64,000 nucleotides of DNA from positions 1 through 64,000 of the forward strand of contig NZ_AVPJ01000007.1 in the NCBI RefSeq assembly GCF_000768705.1. The letters are read 5' to 3'. Positions 56,247-64,000 of the stretch are shown here, one piece after another. Source of the stretch: Knoellia sinensis KCTC 19936. GTDB lineage: Bacteria > Actinomycetota > Actinomycetes > Actinomycetales > Dermatophilaceae. Below the pieces are notes generated by a model. It saw only the letters and a program-made list of their open reading frames with translations. It was not told the DNA's origin and searched no databases. The first letter of the stretch is position 1. Each line of letters begins with the position of its first letter. Both the position numbers and the translations under genes were made by a program.

Positions 56247-57254
56247 TCTCGACCCGGTCGGGGTCAGTTCGGCCGCGCCCGCAGGTGTGGCCACCCGCCG
56301 GGCCGGGGCGTTGATGACCGCCGCGGCGCCGAGGACGATGACGAAGCCCACGAGTTGCCAGACGCCCAGGGACTCACCGAGGACGAGAACGCCGAGCAGC
56401 ACCGACACGATGGGGATCAGATAGGTCAGCGTCGAGCCGACGATCGGACCCGCACCACGGATCACGTCGAAGTTGAGGATGTAGGCCGCGCCGGTGCCGA
56501 TGATCCCGAGCGCGAGGATGCAGAGGAGCGGCAGCCACGGCCAACCTCCGCCAGCACTGCCCGCCTCGATCCCTGACGTGCCGAGCCGCGCCTGGTCGTA
56601 GGCCCAGATGGACGAGATGCCGCGCGGCTGCAGCAGCCCCCACACGAGCGTCACGGGGATCATCAGGATGGTGCCCATGAGCAAGGTCGCAGCAGGCTGG
56701 CTCAGTCCGCCGAGGTCGGCGCTGGCCAGGAAGCGCCGGTTGTAGGTCCAGCCCAGGCCATAACAGGCACCACCGAGCACCGCCATGCCGAAGCCGAGCA
56801 GGTCGGGGCGACCTGCCGACCAGGGCTGCATGATCGTCACGACCCCCAGGAAGCCGATGACCACCGCGACGACCTTGGGGCGAGTCGTGCGTGCCCCGGG
56901 CAGGAAGGCGATCGTCGCGAGCACCGTGGCGATCGGGGTCGTCGAGTTGCCGATGCCGGCGAGGGCCGAGCTGACCCTGGTCTCCGAGAGGGCGAAGAGC
57001 GTGAAGGGCAGTGTGCCGAGGAGCAAGCCGGTCACGATGAGGTGGCCCCAGACCCAGTGCTCGCGTGGCAACGAACCACCACGGATCCAGAGCAGGACGA
57101 GGATCGTCGCTGCGCCCGTCACCAGACGCAGAGCAGAGATCTGGACCGCCGAAAGCGACTCGAGGCCGACCTTCATGAGCAGGAAGCTGGACCCCCAGAT
57201 GAGGACGAGGGCGAGGTACTTCGCCTGCCAGGGGACCCGCGGTGCCGGTGACAT
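56244..57254 (-). CDS. EamA-family drug/metabolite permease
   Basis: From ATG at 57254 the protein has 336 residues with ten hydrophobic helices and two EamA repeats: YLALVLIWGSSFLLMKVGLE with the repeat-1 pattern, and FGMAVLGGACYGLGWTYNRR opening repeat 2. GIGNSTTPIATVLATIAFLP and GPIVGSTLTYLIPIVSVLLG are the inner core. Such proteins export amino acids or metabolites. Its start overlaps the upstream stop by 1 nt (TGATG), linking it to the MetE-like gene. Substrate unknown. Confidence 0.87.
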   Translation of the reverse strand: MSPAPRVPWQAKYLALVLIWGSSFLLMKVGLESLSAVQISALRLVTGAATILVLLWIRGGSLPREHWVWGHLIVTGLLLGTLPFTLFALSETRVSSALAGIGNSTTPIATVLATIAFLPGARTTRPKVVAVVIGFLGVVTIMQPWSAGRPDLLGFGMAVLGGACYGLGWTYNRRFLASADLGGLSQPAATLLMGTILMIPVTLVWGLLQPRGISSIWAYDQARLGTSGIEAGSAGGGWPWLPLLCILALGIIGTGAAYILNFDVIRGAGPIVGSTLTYLIPIVSVLLGVLVLGESLGVWQLVGFVIVLGAAAVINAPARRVATPAGAAELTPTGSR

Positions 57255-58255
57255 CAGCCCTGCTCCTTGTCGGTGAGTTCTCGGGCGGTGTCCACCGCCA
57301 CACGGTGAACGGCGACGGCCCCCCGGGGTGTGAGTCCCGGGACGCCACATGCCGGTGTCACCGTGACGTCGGCGAGCAACGACACCGGCAGCCCGACGCG
57401 ACCGAACCCGTCCGCGACCCGTGAGACGGCCGCGCGGACGGCGTCTGCCGACGAGGTGGCTTCGGTCGTCGGGACCACTCCGGCCCACAGCCGGGTTCCG
57501 GACTCGACCGCGGCCGCAATCGCCTCCCACCGCTGCGGTGAGGCGTCGGTCAGGTCGAGCGAGAGAGCTGTGACTCCCGTGCCGGCGAGGAGTTCGACGG
57601 GCGCCGCGGGGTGGCACGCGTGCAGGACGACATCACCATCGTGCGAGTCACGAACTTCTTGTATGCCGCGTGCGACCTCCGCGCGGTCGACCGCGCGGAC
57701 GCGACCGTAGCCCGAGGCCGTGGGGAGTTCGCCGCGCAGGACGGACACGACGGAGGGCTCGTCAATCTGGAGGGTGACCGTGGCACTCGGCACAAGGCGT
57801 CGCACCTCGGCGACGTGCTGACGGACGCCCTCGGCGAGCGACCCGACGAGGTCCCGGCGGGCTCCCTCGTCGGTGACCGACCGCTCGCCCCGGTTGAGCT
57901 CGATCGACGCGGCGAGCGTCCACGGCCCGGCCACCTGGATCTTGAGCGGGCCGGCATACCCGTCGTAGGCCTCTGCGAGCTCGTCGAGGTCCTGGCGCCA
58001 GAACGACCGGGCCCGAGCGAGGTCTCGGCCGGGGCGGTCGGTGAACCGCCAGCCCGACGGTTGGAGGTCGACGGCAAGGTCGGCCAGCAGCGCCGCCGAT
58101 CGGCCGATCATGTCGGATCCCGGCCCGCGAGAAGGGGTTTCGGGAAGGTAGGGCATGCCCAGTCCGTCCGCGTCGACGAGAAGGTCTCGCACGGTGACGA
58201 CTGCTTCTCGTGCCGACTCGCCTGGCCAAGAGCCCACTCCGGATGCGTATGTCAC
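57254..58255 (-). CDS. Short MetE-like (cobalamin-independent methionine synthase core) protein
   Basis: From GTG at 58255 the protein has 333 residues. It corresponds to only the catalytic C-terminal barrel of MetE: VVLHACHPAAPVELL keeps the His-x-Cys zinc ligands, and VTPACGVPGLTPRG keeps the C-terminal Cys. The N-terminal half and parts of the folate site are absent, as in core-MetE proteins that may use other methyl donors. The acidic zinc ligand position is not obvious to me. It is translated from an overlapping GTGA start with the gene upstream. Activity as a methionine synthase is possible but not shown. Confidence 0.75.
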   Translation of the reverse strand: MTYASGVGSWPGESAREAVVTVRDLLVDADGLGMPYLPETPSRGPGSDMIGRSAALLADLAVDLQPSGWRFTDRPGRDLARARSFWRQDLDELAEAYDGYAGPLKIQVAGPWTLAASIELNRGERSVTDEGARRDLVGSLAEGVRQHVAEVRRLVPSATVTLQIDEPSVVSVLRGELPTASGYGRVRAVDRAEVARGIQEVRDSHDGDVVLHACHPAAPVELLAGTGVTALSLDLTDASPQRWEAIAAAVESGTRLWAGVVPTTEATSSADAVRAAVSRVADGFGRVGLPVSLLADVTVTPACGVPGLTPRGAVAVHRVAVDTARELTDKEQG

Positions 58256-58893
58256 GCCAGAACTCTCGCACCGGCGAAGTCGAGCACGGAACGGGGCACC
58301 TCTTCGGCGGTGGAGGTGGGTGCTGGGGCGGGGTCGAGCGCCACGGTCCGCAGCTCGACGACGCCGTGCCACGCGTCGGTGTGCTCGTCGGGTGGGCTCG
58401 CCGTCCCGGAACGGGTCTTGACGAGGAACTCGCCGTCGACGATGGGCATGGCCATGACGAGGGTCTTCGCCTGTTCCTGCCGGGTCATGGGGCGGACCTC
58501 CGCGTTCCGTCCGGGCAGGATCCGTTCGGAGAGGGCATCCAGTGCCTCCGCTCGCTCCCGATCGGGAAGCGGAGTGAGCGTGCCATGCACGACCGCTGAG
58601 CGATAGTTGGCGGACGAGTCGAACGTCGTGTGTCCGACGACGAGGGCGTCGACGGCGATCACGGCAAGTGCCGCCGGCGCACCTGCGGCGACGTGGCGCA
58701 GCGCCCCGGCACCGGTCGATCCGTGGAGCAGGATCCGGTCGCCCTGACGTGCGAAGAGCATCGGCACCACCCACGGCTTGCCGTCGACGACGGTGCTGAG
58801 CGTGCCGGCGAGGACATCGTCGAGGAGGGCGTCGAGCGCAGCACGTTCGGTGCTGCCGCGCTCACGGAGTCGGTTCAGGGCGAGCTGGGGCAT
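58252..58893 (-). CDS. Pyridoxamine-5'-phosphate-oxidase-like FMN-binding protein
   Basis: From ATG at 58893 the protein has 213 residues; ATG at 58926 would add 11. LDDVLAGTLSTVVDGKPWVV, PMLFARQGDRILLHGSTGAG and FDSSANYRSAVVHGTLTPLP are the split-barrel flavin/F420-binding strands, and GVVELRTVALDPAP ends the barrel. True PNPO activity is uncertain. The divergent neighbour is a MocR regulator, a pairing typical of vitamin B6-linked genes. Its stop overlaps the MetE-like start (GTGA). Confidence 0.82.
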   Translation of the reverse strand: MPQLALNRLRERGSTERAALDALLDDVLAGTLSTVVDGKPWVVPMLFARQGDRILLHGSTGAGALRHVAAGAPAALAVIAVDALVVGHTTFDSSANYRSAVVHGTLTPLPDRERAEALDALSERILPGRNAEVRPMTRQEQAKTLVMAMPIVDGEFLVKTRSGTASPPDEHTDAWHGVVELRTVALDPAPAPTSTAEEVPRSVLDFAGARVLA

Positions 58894-58910
58894 GGCTCCA
58901 TGATCGTCGC

Positions 58911-58938
58911 AAAGTGGATCACCCATGAGAACCACTAT
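58911..58938. promoter_or_regulatory. Inverted repeat in the PPOX/MocR divergent region
   Basis: AAAGTGG (58911-58917) faces CCACTAT (58932-58938) across 14 bp, and ACCACTAT is echoed by ACCAGTAT 22 bp further on (58931 and 58953). AAAGTGG-like words are reported for PdxR-type MocR regulators. This is a candidate operator for the regulator at 58971 that would also control the PPOX-like gene. Confidence 0.4.
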
Positions 58939-58958
58939 CGACAGACACACAGGACCAG

Positions 58959-58964
58959 TATTCT
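58959..58964 (+). promoter_or_regulatory. -10 box (TATTCT) 6 nt before the MocR GTG
   Basis: The spacing implies a leaderless mRNA. TCGACA at 58938 is a possible -35 with a short 15-bp spacer. The box lies at the edge of the candidate operator. Confidence 0.45.
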
Positions 58965-58970
58965 GGGGAC

Positions 58971-60389
58971 GTGCCTCGCGCTCCCCGCTCGGTCAGCCTG
59001 CCACTCACTCTCGACGGCGGCGACCGACCGCTGCGTCACCGGATCGCGGATGCCGTCGTGGCCGAGTTGCGTGAGGGTCGACTCCGACCCGGGGATCCAC
59101 TCCCTTCGACGCGAGTGCTCGCCACGGAACTGAAGGTGTCCCGCGGACCGGTCGTCGCGGCATACGACGAATTGGCTTCGGCTGGATTCATCGAGACGCG
59201 TCCGGGTTCGGGGGCGGAGATCGCGACGGGCGCGGATCGTGCCGCCCGCGCCGGGGCCCTGTCGTCCGTGGAGCCCATGGAGCCCTGCCCCACCGCGCCC
59301 ATTCGACCTCCGCGTCACGAAGTCCGGTTCGACCTGCGTCCCGGCCGACCGGACGTCGGCTTCCTCGACCAGGCGGCGTGGCGGCGGGCGTGGCGACACG
59401 CAGCCTCCCTCGTCCCGACGAACGACATGGACCAGGCCCCACGGCACAGTCGCTTGCGACAGGTGCTCGCGGACCACATCCGGCGCAGTCGCGGCATCGC
59501 CGTCGATCAGGACGACCTCCTCGTCACACCCGGTGTCAGCGCAACCTTGCAGGCGCTTCCGTCCGCCCTCAACCTCGCCGGTCGCACCGTGGCTCTCGAG
59601 GACCCGGGCTACGTCGAAGCGTGGACTGCCTTCTCCGACAACGGGGTTCGCACGCGCTCAGTGCCCGTGGACGACGACGGGCTGGACGCGGGCCAACTCC
59701 GGCCCACGGACGCCGCGGTCTATGTCACGCCTTCGCACCAGTACCCTCTCGGCGCCCGAATGCCGGTCGTCCGCCGGACGGCCATGCTCGACTGGGCGCA
59801 GGAGTCCGGGGGCCTCATCATCGAGGACGACTACGACGGCGAGTTCCGCTACGACGTCTCCCCGTTGCCGGCGCTGCGCTCACTCGAGGGTGCCGATGAC
59901 CACGTGCTCTACATGGGCACGGCCTCCAAGATCCTTGTCCCCACGCTGCGCGTCTCCTGGGTCGCTCCCCCGCGACATCTGCGCGATCAGGTGCGCCTCG
60001 AACTCGAGCGCCGCAACCTCGTCGTCAACGAGATGACCGGCGAGGCACTCGCCGAGTTCATCGCCAACGGGTCCCTGGCCGCTCACCATGCGCGCGCTGC
60101 GCGGACGTATGCCGGTCGGCGGGCTCGGCTGGTGACCGCCCTCGCGCGTCACCTCCCCCACCACGGCCTCAGCGGCGTTGACGCCGGACTGCACCTCGTC
60201 CTGATGCTGCCCGACGACGTCGACGACCACGAGGTCGCGACCTCACTCCTGCGTCACGGCGTCGCGGTGAACCCGTTGTCGGCCTATGCCGTGGAGTCGG
60301 ACCGTCGCGGACTGGTCATCGGCTATGCCGGCCTCCCCGAGTCGCGCGCAGAAGTCGCGGTGCGCGCCCTCGCCGCGGGGCTCGACTGA
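58971..60389 (+). CDS. MocR-type regulator (GntR winged helix fused to an aminotransferase fold)
   Basis: From GTG at 58971 the protein has 472 residues. The N-terminal GntR helix (about 15-80: RPLRHRIADAVVAELREGRL, PSTRVLATELKVSRGPVVAA, AGFIETRPGSG) joins an aspartate-aminotransferase-like domain: LEDPGYVEAWTAFSDNG, LIIEDDYDGEFRYDVS and the PLP Lys in MGTASKILVPTLRVSW (about Lys320). MocR proteins bind PLP or a PLP-substrate complex and act on DNA near themselves. The divergent PPOX-like gene is the natural target and suggests PdxR-like control of B6 metabolism (inference). Confidence 0.9.
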   Translation: MPRAPRSVSLPLTLDGGDRPLRHRIADAVVAELREGRLRPGDPLPSTRVLATELKVSRGPVVAAYDELASAGFIETRPGSGAEIATGADRAARAGALSSVEPMEPCPTAPIRPPRHEVRFDLRPGRPDVGFLDQAAWRRAWRHAASLVPTNDMDQAPRHSRLRQVLADHIRRSRGIAVDQDDLLVTPGVSATLQALPSALNLAGRTVALEDPGYVEAWTAFSDNGVRTRSVPVDDDGLDAGQLRPTDAAVYVTPSHQYPLGARMPVVRRTAMLDWAQESGGLIIEDDYDGEFRYDVSPLPALRSLEGADDHVLYMGTASKILVPTLRVSWVAPPRHLRDQVRLELERRNLVVNEMTGEALAEFIANGSLAAHHARAARTYAGRRARLVTALARHLPHHGLSGVDAGLHLVLMLPDDVDDHEVATSLLRHGVAVNPLSAYAVESDRRGLVIGYAGLPESRAEVAVRALAAGLD

Positions 60390-60481
60390 GATTGGCCCCG
60401 GTCGGCCCGCCACCGCGCATTTCTGCGCCGCTGGGGCGACCCGCGCAGACATTTGTCAGCCGCGCACACATGCGGAAGTTG

Positions 60482-61456
60482 TCAACCTGTCTTGGACAGA
60501 TTGATGCCAGTGGGGTCGGGGAGCTGGGGTGCTCTGGGTGCTTTGGCGTAGCGAGCCGGGTATGCCGTGTGGAGCTGGTCGAGGCGGGCTTGCCGTGTGT
60601 CGCGGACCTTGTGTGCCGTGCCGGTGAAGACGTCGTGCGGGGTGTGCCGGTTCAGGCCGACGTGACGGTGCTCGCGGCAGTAGTGGTCCAGGAACTGGGT
60701 CATCCACGCTCGGGCGTGCTCGATGGAGTCGAAGTGCTCGGGCATGCCGGGGTCGTACTTGATGGTCTTGAACAGGGCCTCCGAAAACGGGTTGTCGTCG
60801 CTGACGTTGGGCCGGGAGTACGAAGCGTCGACGACATCGGCCAGGAGGTTGCGTAGTTCGGTCGAGCGCATCTGGGTGCCGTTGTCGGCGTGCAGGACCT
60901 GCGGCAGGCCACAACGGCCGAACGCATCAGTGAACATGTCGACGGCGTGGTCGTGCAGGGAGCGGTGCTCGATTCGCCATGCCACGGGGTAGCGGGAGTA
61001 CACGTCGATGGCCAGGAACAGGTGGTAGCGGACCCGGCCCGGGCCGCGCAGCTCGCTGATGTCCCAGGACCACAGCTGGTTCACCTCGCCCGCGGCTGCG
61101 ACCGGTTTCGGGCGGCCCGGGCCGGTGCCACGCGGACGGCACGGGCGGCGGTCACCGACCAGGTCGCGGGTGCGAGCGATCCGATAGAACGCGCTCTGCG
61201 AGCACGTCAGGCGGCCGGCGTCGAACCCGATCCAGTACGCCTGACACACCGACGCGTCCGCGAGGTCGGGGTCGGTCATCACCTGCACGGCCGCGTCGAT
61301 CTCGTCCTGCGTCAACGCGTGCGGCTGCACCACGTGCCCGCGGGCGAAGGACGCAACACGGTCGGCGAGCGGGCCCTTGCTTTGGCGGTGATAGAACGTC
61401 GAACGAGGCACTCCCAACAGCTGACAGGCCCGCGACGTCGACCACGCCCGAGCCAC
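60482..61456 (-). CDS. IS3-family transposase OrfB (DDE integrase)
   Basis: From GTG at 61456 the protein has 324 residues. An HTH_21-like N-terminus (ACQLLGVPRSTFYHRQSKGP) is followed by the rve/DDE core: LWSWDISELRGPGRVRYHLF (first D), VLHADNGTQMRSTELRNLLA (second D) and ... NPFSEALFKTIKYDPGMPEH (the E), with the usual D-35-E spacing. It is intact. The frame starts 17 nt past the orfA stop, so translation may be independent or use re-initiation instead of frameshifting. Confidence 0.9.
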   Translation of the reverse strand: MARAWSTSRACQLLGVPRSTFYHRQSKGPLADRVASFARGHVVQPHALTQDEIDAAVQVMTDPDLADASVCQAYWIGFDAGRLTCSQSAFYRIARTRDLVGDRRPCRPRGTGPGRPKPVAAAGEVNQLWSWDISELRGPGRVRYHLFLAIDVYSRYPVAWRIEHRSLHDHAVDMFTDAFGRCGLPQVLHADNGTQMRSTELRNLLADVVDASYSRPNVSDDNPFSEALFKTIKYDPGMPEHFDSIEHARAWMTQFLDHYCREHRHVGLNRHTPHDVFTGTAHKVRDTRQARLDQLHTAYPARYAKAPRAPQLPDPTGINLSKTG

Positions 61457-61473
61457 AGTCGCGGCCGCGTCGG

Positions 61474-61908
61474 TCAGGAGGTCTTGTACCTGTCGAGCCA
61501 GGCCTGATACTCCTCGACGCTCATCAACGACACCGGGACCTCGTCCTGCCCGAGCGAACTCTTCAAGGTCCCGTCCAAGAGCTCGTGTGCTTTTCCCATG
61601 ATCACCAACGCCGCCTCAGCCGCCTCAACCTTGGCGCGCAACCGCTCGTTCTCCCGCTCCAACGCGACCAAGCGGGCCCGCTGCTCACTCCCCATGTTCA
61701 ACCGTTTCGTCGGTGCTGCAGGGCCCAAACGGCCCTCCTCGGCGGCCATGACCCACTGGCGACCCACCTCAGCATGCAGATTCCACCGACGCAACAGCTC
61801 CGTCTTCGCGCCCCACTCCACACACTCGTGGAACTCCTTCACGAACTGCTGCTTCTCAGCCAGAGTGTGCATCCGCAGACCCTTCGACGACCGACCCGGC
61901 ACGACCAC
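61474..61908 (-). CDS. IS3-family transposase OrfA
   Basis: This 144-residue protein has a helix-turn-helix region (KQQFVKEFHECVEWGAKTEL, LRRWNLHAEVGRQWVMAAEE) followed by a leucine-zipper-like coiled coil (RARLVALERENERLRAKVEA), as in IS3 OrfA. It ends SVEEYQAWLDRYKTS, ahead of orfB. It is intact. Confidence 0.85.
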   Translation of the reverse strand: MVVPGRSSKGLRMHTLAEKQQFVKEFHECVEWGAKTELLRRWNLHAEVGRQWVMAAEEGRLGPAAPTKRLNMGSEQRARLVALERENERLRAKVEAAEAALVIMGKAHELLDGTLKSSLGQDEVPVSLMSVEEYQAWLDRYKTS

Positions 61909-62034
61909 TCCTCACGTTGGAAACTGTCCAACGCGAGTCTGACAACGACCGCATGCCAGCGCGGCTGGTCACCCTGTGCGCGGCTGGCACCAACCGCGCA
62001 GGAACGGGCCTCAGGGGTCAGGCGTCGCCCTGGG

Positions 62035-62829
62035 TCAGAGGACGTCGTGGCCGGGATGTGGCTCCGTCGGGATCGTCCCGAGTCGCCCTGCCTGGAAGTC
62101 CTCGAACGCCTGCATGAGCTCAGCCCTCGTGTTCATCACGAAGGGGCCATAGGCCGCGACGGGCTCGCGGATGGGCTGCCCACCCATGATGTAGAGGTCG
62201 AGGCTGGGGCTGCGGCTCTCCTGCGTGTCGTCGGCAGCCACCTCGAGCACAGCACCGGCCCCGAGGACGGCAAGCTGACCCATGTGGATCGGGCGCCGTT
62301 CACTCCCCACGGTGCCCCGGCCGGCCAGCGCATAGACCAGGGCGTTGTAGCCGGGGTTCCACGGCAGGCGCACCTGCGCTCCCGGAGCGAGCGTGGCGTG
62401 CACGATGCAGATGGGCGTGTGCGTCACACCCGGGCCGCCGTGACCGTCGAGGTCGCCGGCGATGAGCCGCAGGAGCGCACCACCGTCGGGGCTCGACAGG
62501 AGGGCGACGTCGCCGCCTCGGATGTCCTGGTAGCGCGGTGGCGACATCTTGAGCGAGCTCGGGAGGTTGACCCACAGCTGGAGTCCGTGGAACAGGCCTC
62601 CGCTCAGGACCAACGACTCCGGCGGCGTCTCGATGTGGAGCAGTCCTGAACCTGCGGTCATCCACTGGGTGTCGCCATTGGTGATCTGCCCGCCACCACC
62701 GTGCGAGTCCCGGTGCACGAACGTCCCGTCGATGATGTAGGTCACCGTCTCGAACCCGCGGTGCGGGTTCCACGTTATCTGCATGATTCGAGGATCGGAT
62801 GGGCGGTGACCTCGGGTTTCATCGTTCAC
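62035..62829 (-). pseudogene. Pirin-family gene truncated at its 5' end
   Basis: The frame from GTG at 62829 encodes 264 residues. From about residue 20 it is a good pirin: PHRGFETVTYIIDGTFVHRD, GGQITNGDTQWMTAGSGLLH and IETPPESLVLSGGLFHGLQL, with the C-terminal cupin intact. A normal pirin has about 60 more residues, including the first metal-binding HPHPH of the N-terminal cupin. Here the family sequence breaks just before PHRG, and the preceding residues (MNDETRGHRPSDPRIMQITW) do not match. No ribosome site is evident. The truncation abuts an AT-richer gap next to the IS3 element, so I read it as a disrupted gene. Confidence 0.7.
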
Positions 62830-63025
62830 TCGCGTGGAGCCACGTGAGTCACGGGCCGATGAAAGTGGCCGGATGCGTTAAGGGCTTCGCTCGGGCAAGA
62901 GCTCATGGAGCAGGTAAAGGCAGAGTAAAAGTTCGCCGTTCAAGTTGCGGGAGAGCAACTCTTGCCTTCACTGTTCTCGCTAGTTGGCCCTGCTGGGGGG
63001 CTGTTCGTAGTTCAGGGGTTGGGCC
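62830..63025. other. AT-richer gap without genes
   Basis: It has visibly more A+T than the surroundings (for example 62915-62945) and no ORF, tRNA or clear hairpin. It lies between the truncated pirin and the exported toxin-like gene, so it is a likely rearrangement or transfer junction. AGGGGTTGGGCC precedes the ATG at 63026. Confidence 0.5.
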
Positions 63026-64000
63026 ATGACGGCTTCCTCAGGTTTCTTCGACCGGTTGTATGTCGGTGGCCTGTTCCGGCCGGCGTTGCGGGGTGTGGCG
63101 TATGCCGCGTCCGCGGCGCTGGTGGTGACGATCGCACCGATCGCGGACGCCACCCCCACGGCCACGGCTGCCGCGGCCCCGGCGGCGAAAGCCCCGGCGG
63201 CGACGGTGTCCTCGCGCCCGGACGCGGTGTCCGCGCGGGTCGCGGCGAAGGCACAAGGCAGCCGGGTCGAGGTCGAGGGGTTGCGGTCGGGGTCGTCGTC
63301 GACGTGGGTGAACCCGGACGGCACCTGGACCACGCAGCAGCATCAGGGCCCGATCCGGTTCAAGGACCCGAAGGCGAAGGACCCGAAGACCGCGGCCTGG
63401 GTGAACGTCAACCTCGATCTGGAGGGCAAGTCGGATGGCACCGCTGGCGCAGTGGGTCACCCGGCCGGGCTGTCCCTGGCCGGCAAGACCGCCGGCGCGG
63501 GCAAGGGTGCGAAGGCGGCGGCTGGGTCTGATGCGGTCGCGGTCGACGAGAAGTCCGGCCGGACCGTCTCCATGGCGTGGCCGGGCGCGTTGCCGACACC
63601 GGTGATCAAGGACGAGTCGGCGACGTACCCGGAGGTGCTGCCGGGGGTGGATTTCGTGGTGCACTCGCGCCGGTCCGGGTTCGAGTCCGATGTGGTCATC
63701 AAGACCGCCGCGGCGCGGGACGCCCTCGTCGCGAAGGCCGGCGAAGGACCGGTGTCGTTCAGCTTCCCGCTCAGGACCAAGGGTTTGATCGCCCGCGCGG
63801 AGAAGGACGGCAGCGTCTCGTTCGTCGACAACAAGGACGCGGTGGTGTCGTCGTTCGCGGCGCCGATGGCGTGGGACGCGAAGGTGGACGCGAAGTCGGG
63901 GAACCGGGTCAACGAGTCCCCGGTGACGATGACCGTGGCGCAGAAGAACCCCGGGAACGCGATGCTGACCGTGACGCCGGATCGGGAGTGGCTGACCGAC
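63026..64000 (+). CDS. Exported RHS-type/polymorphic-toxin-like protein, N-terminal part, cut by window edge
   Basis: From ATG at 63026 the frame stays open to the window end (325 residues). A signal peptide (MTASSGFFDRLYVGGLFRPA followed by LRGVAYAASAALVVTIAPIADA) leads into an Ala/Pro-rich linker. Then come WVNPDGTWTTQQHQGPIRFK and DPKTAAWVNVNLDLEGKSDG, with VGHPAGLSLAGKTAGAGKG and YPEVLPGVDFVVHSRRSGFE. This pattern is seen in the N-terminal beta-sandwich region of large secreted actinobacterial RHS/YD-repeat proteins. The repeat region, toxin domain and immunity gene would lie outside the window. An in-frame TATGCC of the abundant word is present. Confidence 0.65.
   Translation, partial: MTASSGFFDRLYVGGLFRPALRGVAYAASAALVVTIAPIADATPTATAAAAPAAKAPAATVSSRPDAVSARVAAKAQGSRVEVEGLRSGSSSTWVNPDGTWTTQQHQGPIRFKDPKAKDPKTAAWVNVNLDLEGKSDGTAGAVGHPAGLSLAGKTAGAGKGAKAAAGSDAVAVDEKSGRTVSMAWPGALPTPVIKDESATYPEVLPGVDFVVHSRRSGFESDVVIKTAAARDALVAKAGEGPVSFSFPLRTKGLIARAEKDGSVSFVDNKDAVVSSFAAPMAWDAKVDAKSGNRVNESPVTMTVAQKNPGNAMLTVTPDREWLTD

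Larger units (their letters stand above)
60469..61955 (-). mobile_element. IS3-family insertion sequence, 1487 bp
   Basis: The two overlapping-style ORFs (orfA 61474-61908, orfB 60482-61456) are an IS3 transposase pair. The ends share CATGCGGnnGTTGTCA...TTGGACAG: left 60469-60499, right complement of 61924-61955, imperfect over 31-32 bp. The orfB stop lies inside the left repeat, as is usual in IS3. I could not identify a target duplication with these ends. A shorter definition starting TGTCA (60480-61944) is also possible. Confidence 0.78.

Noticed and set aside
60469-61955. Target-site duplication of the IS3 element
   Set aside because: No matching 3-5 bp direct repeat was found at either the long or the TGTCA-type ends.

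Overview
The window is about 70% GC. It has densely packed genes, GTG and TTG starts, many 1-8 nt gene overlaps, TAnnnT -10 boxes placed 6-7 nt before start codons, and families typical of Actinobacteria: GatCAB, a YbaB/EspC type VII secretion cassette, DUF222/13E12 proteins, AfsR/BTAD regulators and MocR regulators. I read it as a chromosomal segment of a high-GC actinobacterium, probably Micrococcales near Intrasporangiaceae/Dermatophilaceae. The family-level placement is an impression, not a measurement.

Layout. 1-457 is the start of a DUF222 protein cut by the window edge. 649-6504 holds arfB, a GNAT acetyltransferase, citramalate synthase cimA with its own attenuator leader, a DUF1905/YdeI protein, a DUF2786 protein and a small operator-controlled membrane protein/HTH pair. 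6512-14242 is one long minus-strand catabolic operon: APC permease, FadR-type regulator, glutamine-synthetase-like ligase, aldehyde dehydrogenase, SDR, gamma-glutamyl amide hydrolase and a NAPE-PLD-like metallo-hydrolase. Its gene set fits gamma-glutamylation of an amine or amino alcohol, possibly ethanolamine.

14352-19085 and 26718-32190 carry branched-chain amino acid and serine genes: ilvE, leuB, serA, ilvC, ilvN, ilvB, ilvD, with hup between leuB and serA. ilvB and cimA each have a leader peptide rich in Ile/Val/Leu or Thr/Val/Ile codons followed by a terminator hairpin, so translational attenuation probably ties these scattered units together. 20622-26623 contains a 1371-residue BTAD-nSTAND1-WD40 regulator with one predicted membrane helix, flanked by two paralogous small exported proteins. 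Both of those genes have 11-bp-phased heptamer repeats in their promoters, which makes a plausible local regulon.

32246-40841 is largely housekeeping: SixA, a 2-hydroxyacid dehydrogenase, a lipoprotein PQQ-type sugar dehydrogenase, DUF937, a long-form GAPDH and gatB-gatA-gatC. 40930-44704 is an orphan type VII-secretion-like cassette: two YbaB-like proteins, an EspC-like protein, a putative substrate and three membrane proteins, two of them paralogues. 44701-53594 has ligA, a MacB-like ABC exporter pair, and a NarL-type two-component system next to a second ABC exporter. 53667-60389 has a DinB-like protein, an acyl-CoA ligase, an EamA permease, a short MetE-like protein, an FMN-binding oxidase-like protein and a divergent MocR regulator. 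The right end (60469-64000) is accessory: an IS3-type element, an N-terminally truncated pirin gene, an AT-richer gap, and the start of a large exported polymorphic-toxin-like (RHS-type) protein cut by the edge.

A short word, GTATGCCG/CGGCATAC, recurs far more often than composition predicts. It occurs in coding and intergenic DNA, and an extended 18-bp form builds three intergenic hairpins. No tRNA, rRNA or CRISPR array was seen.
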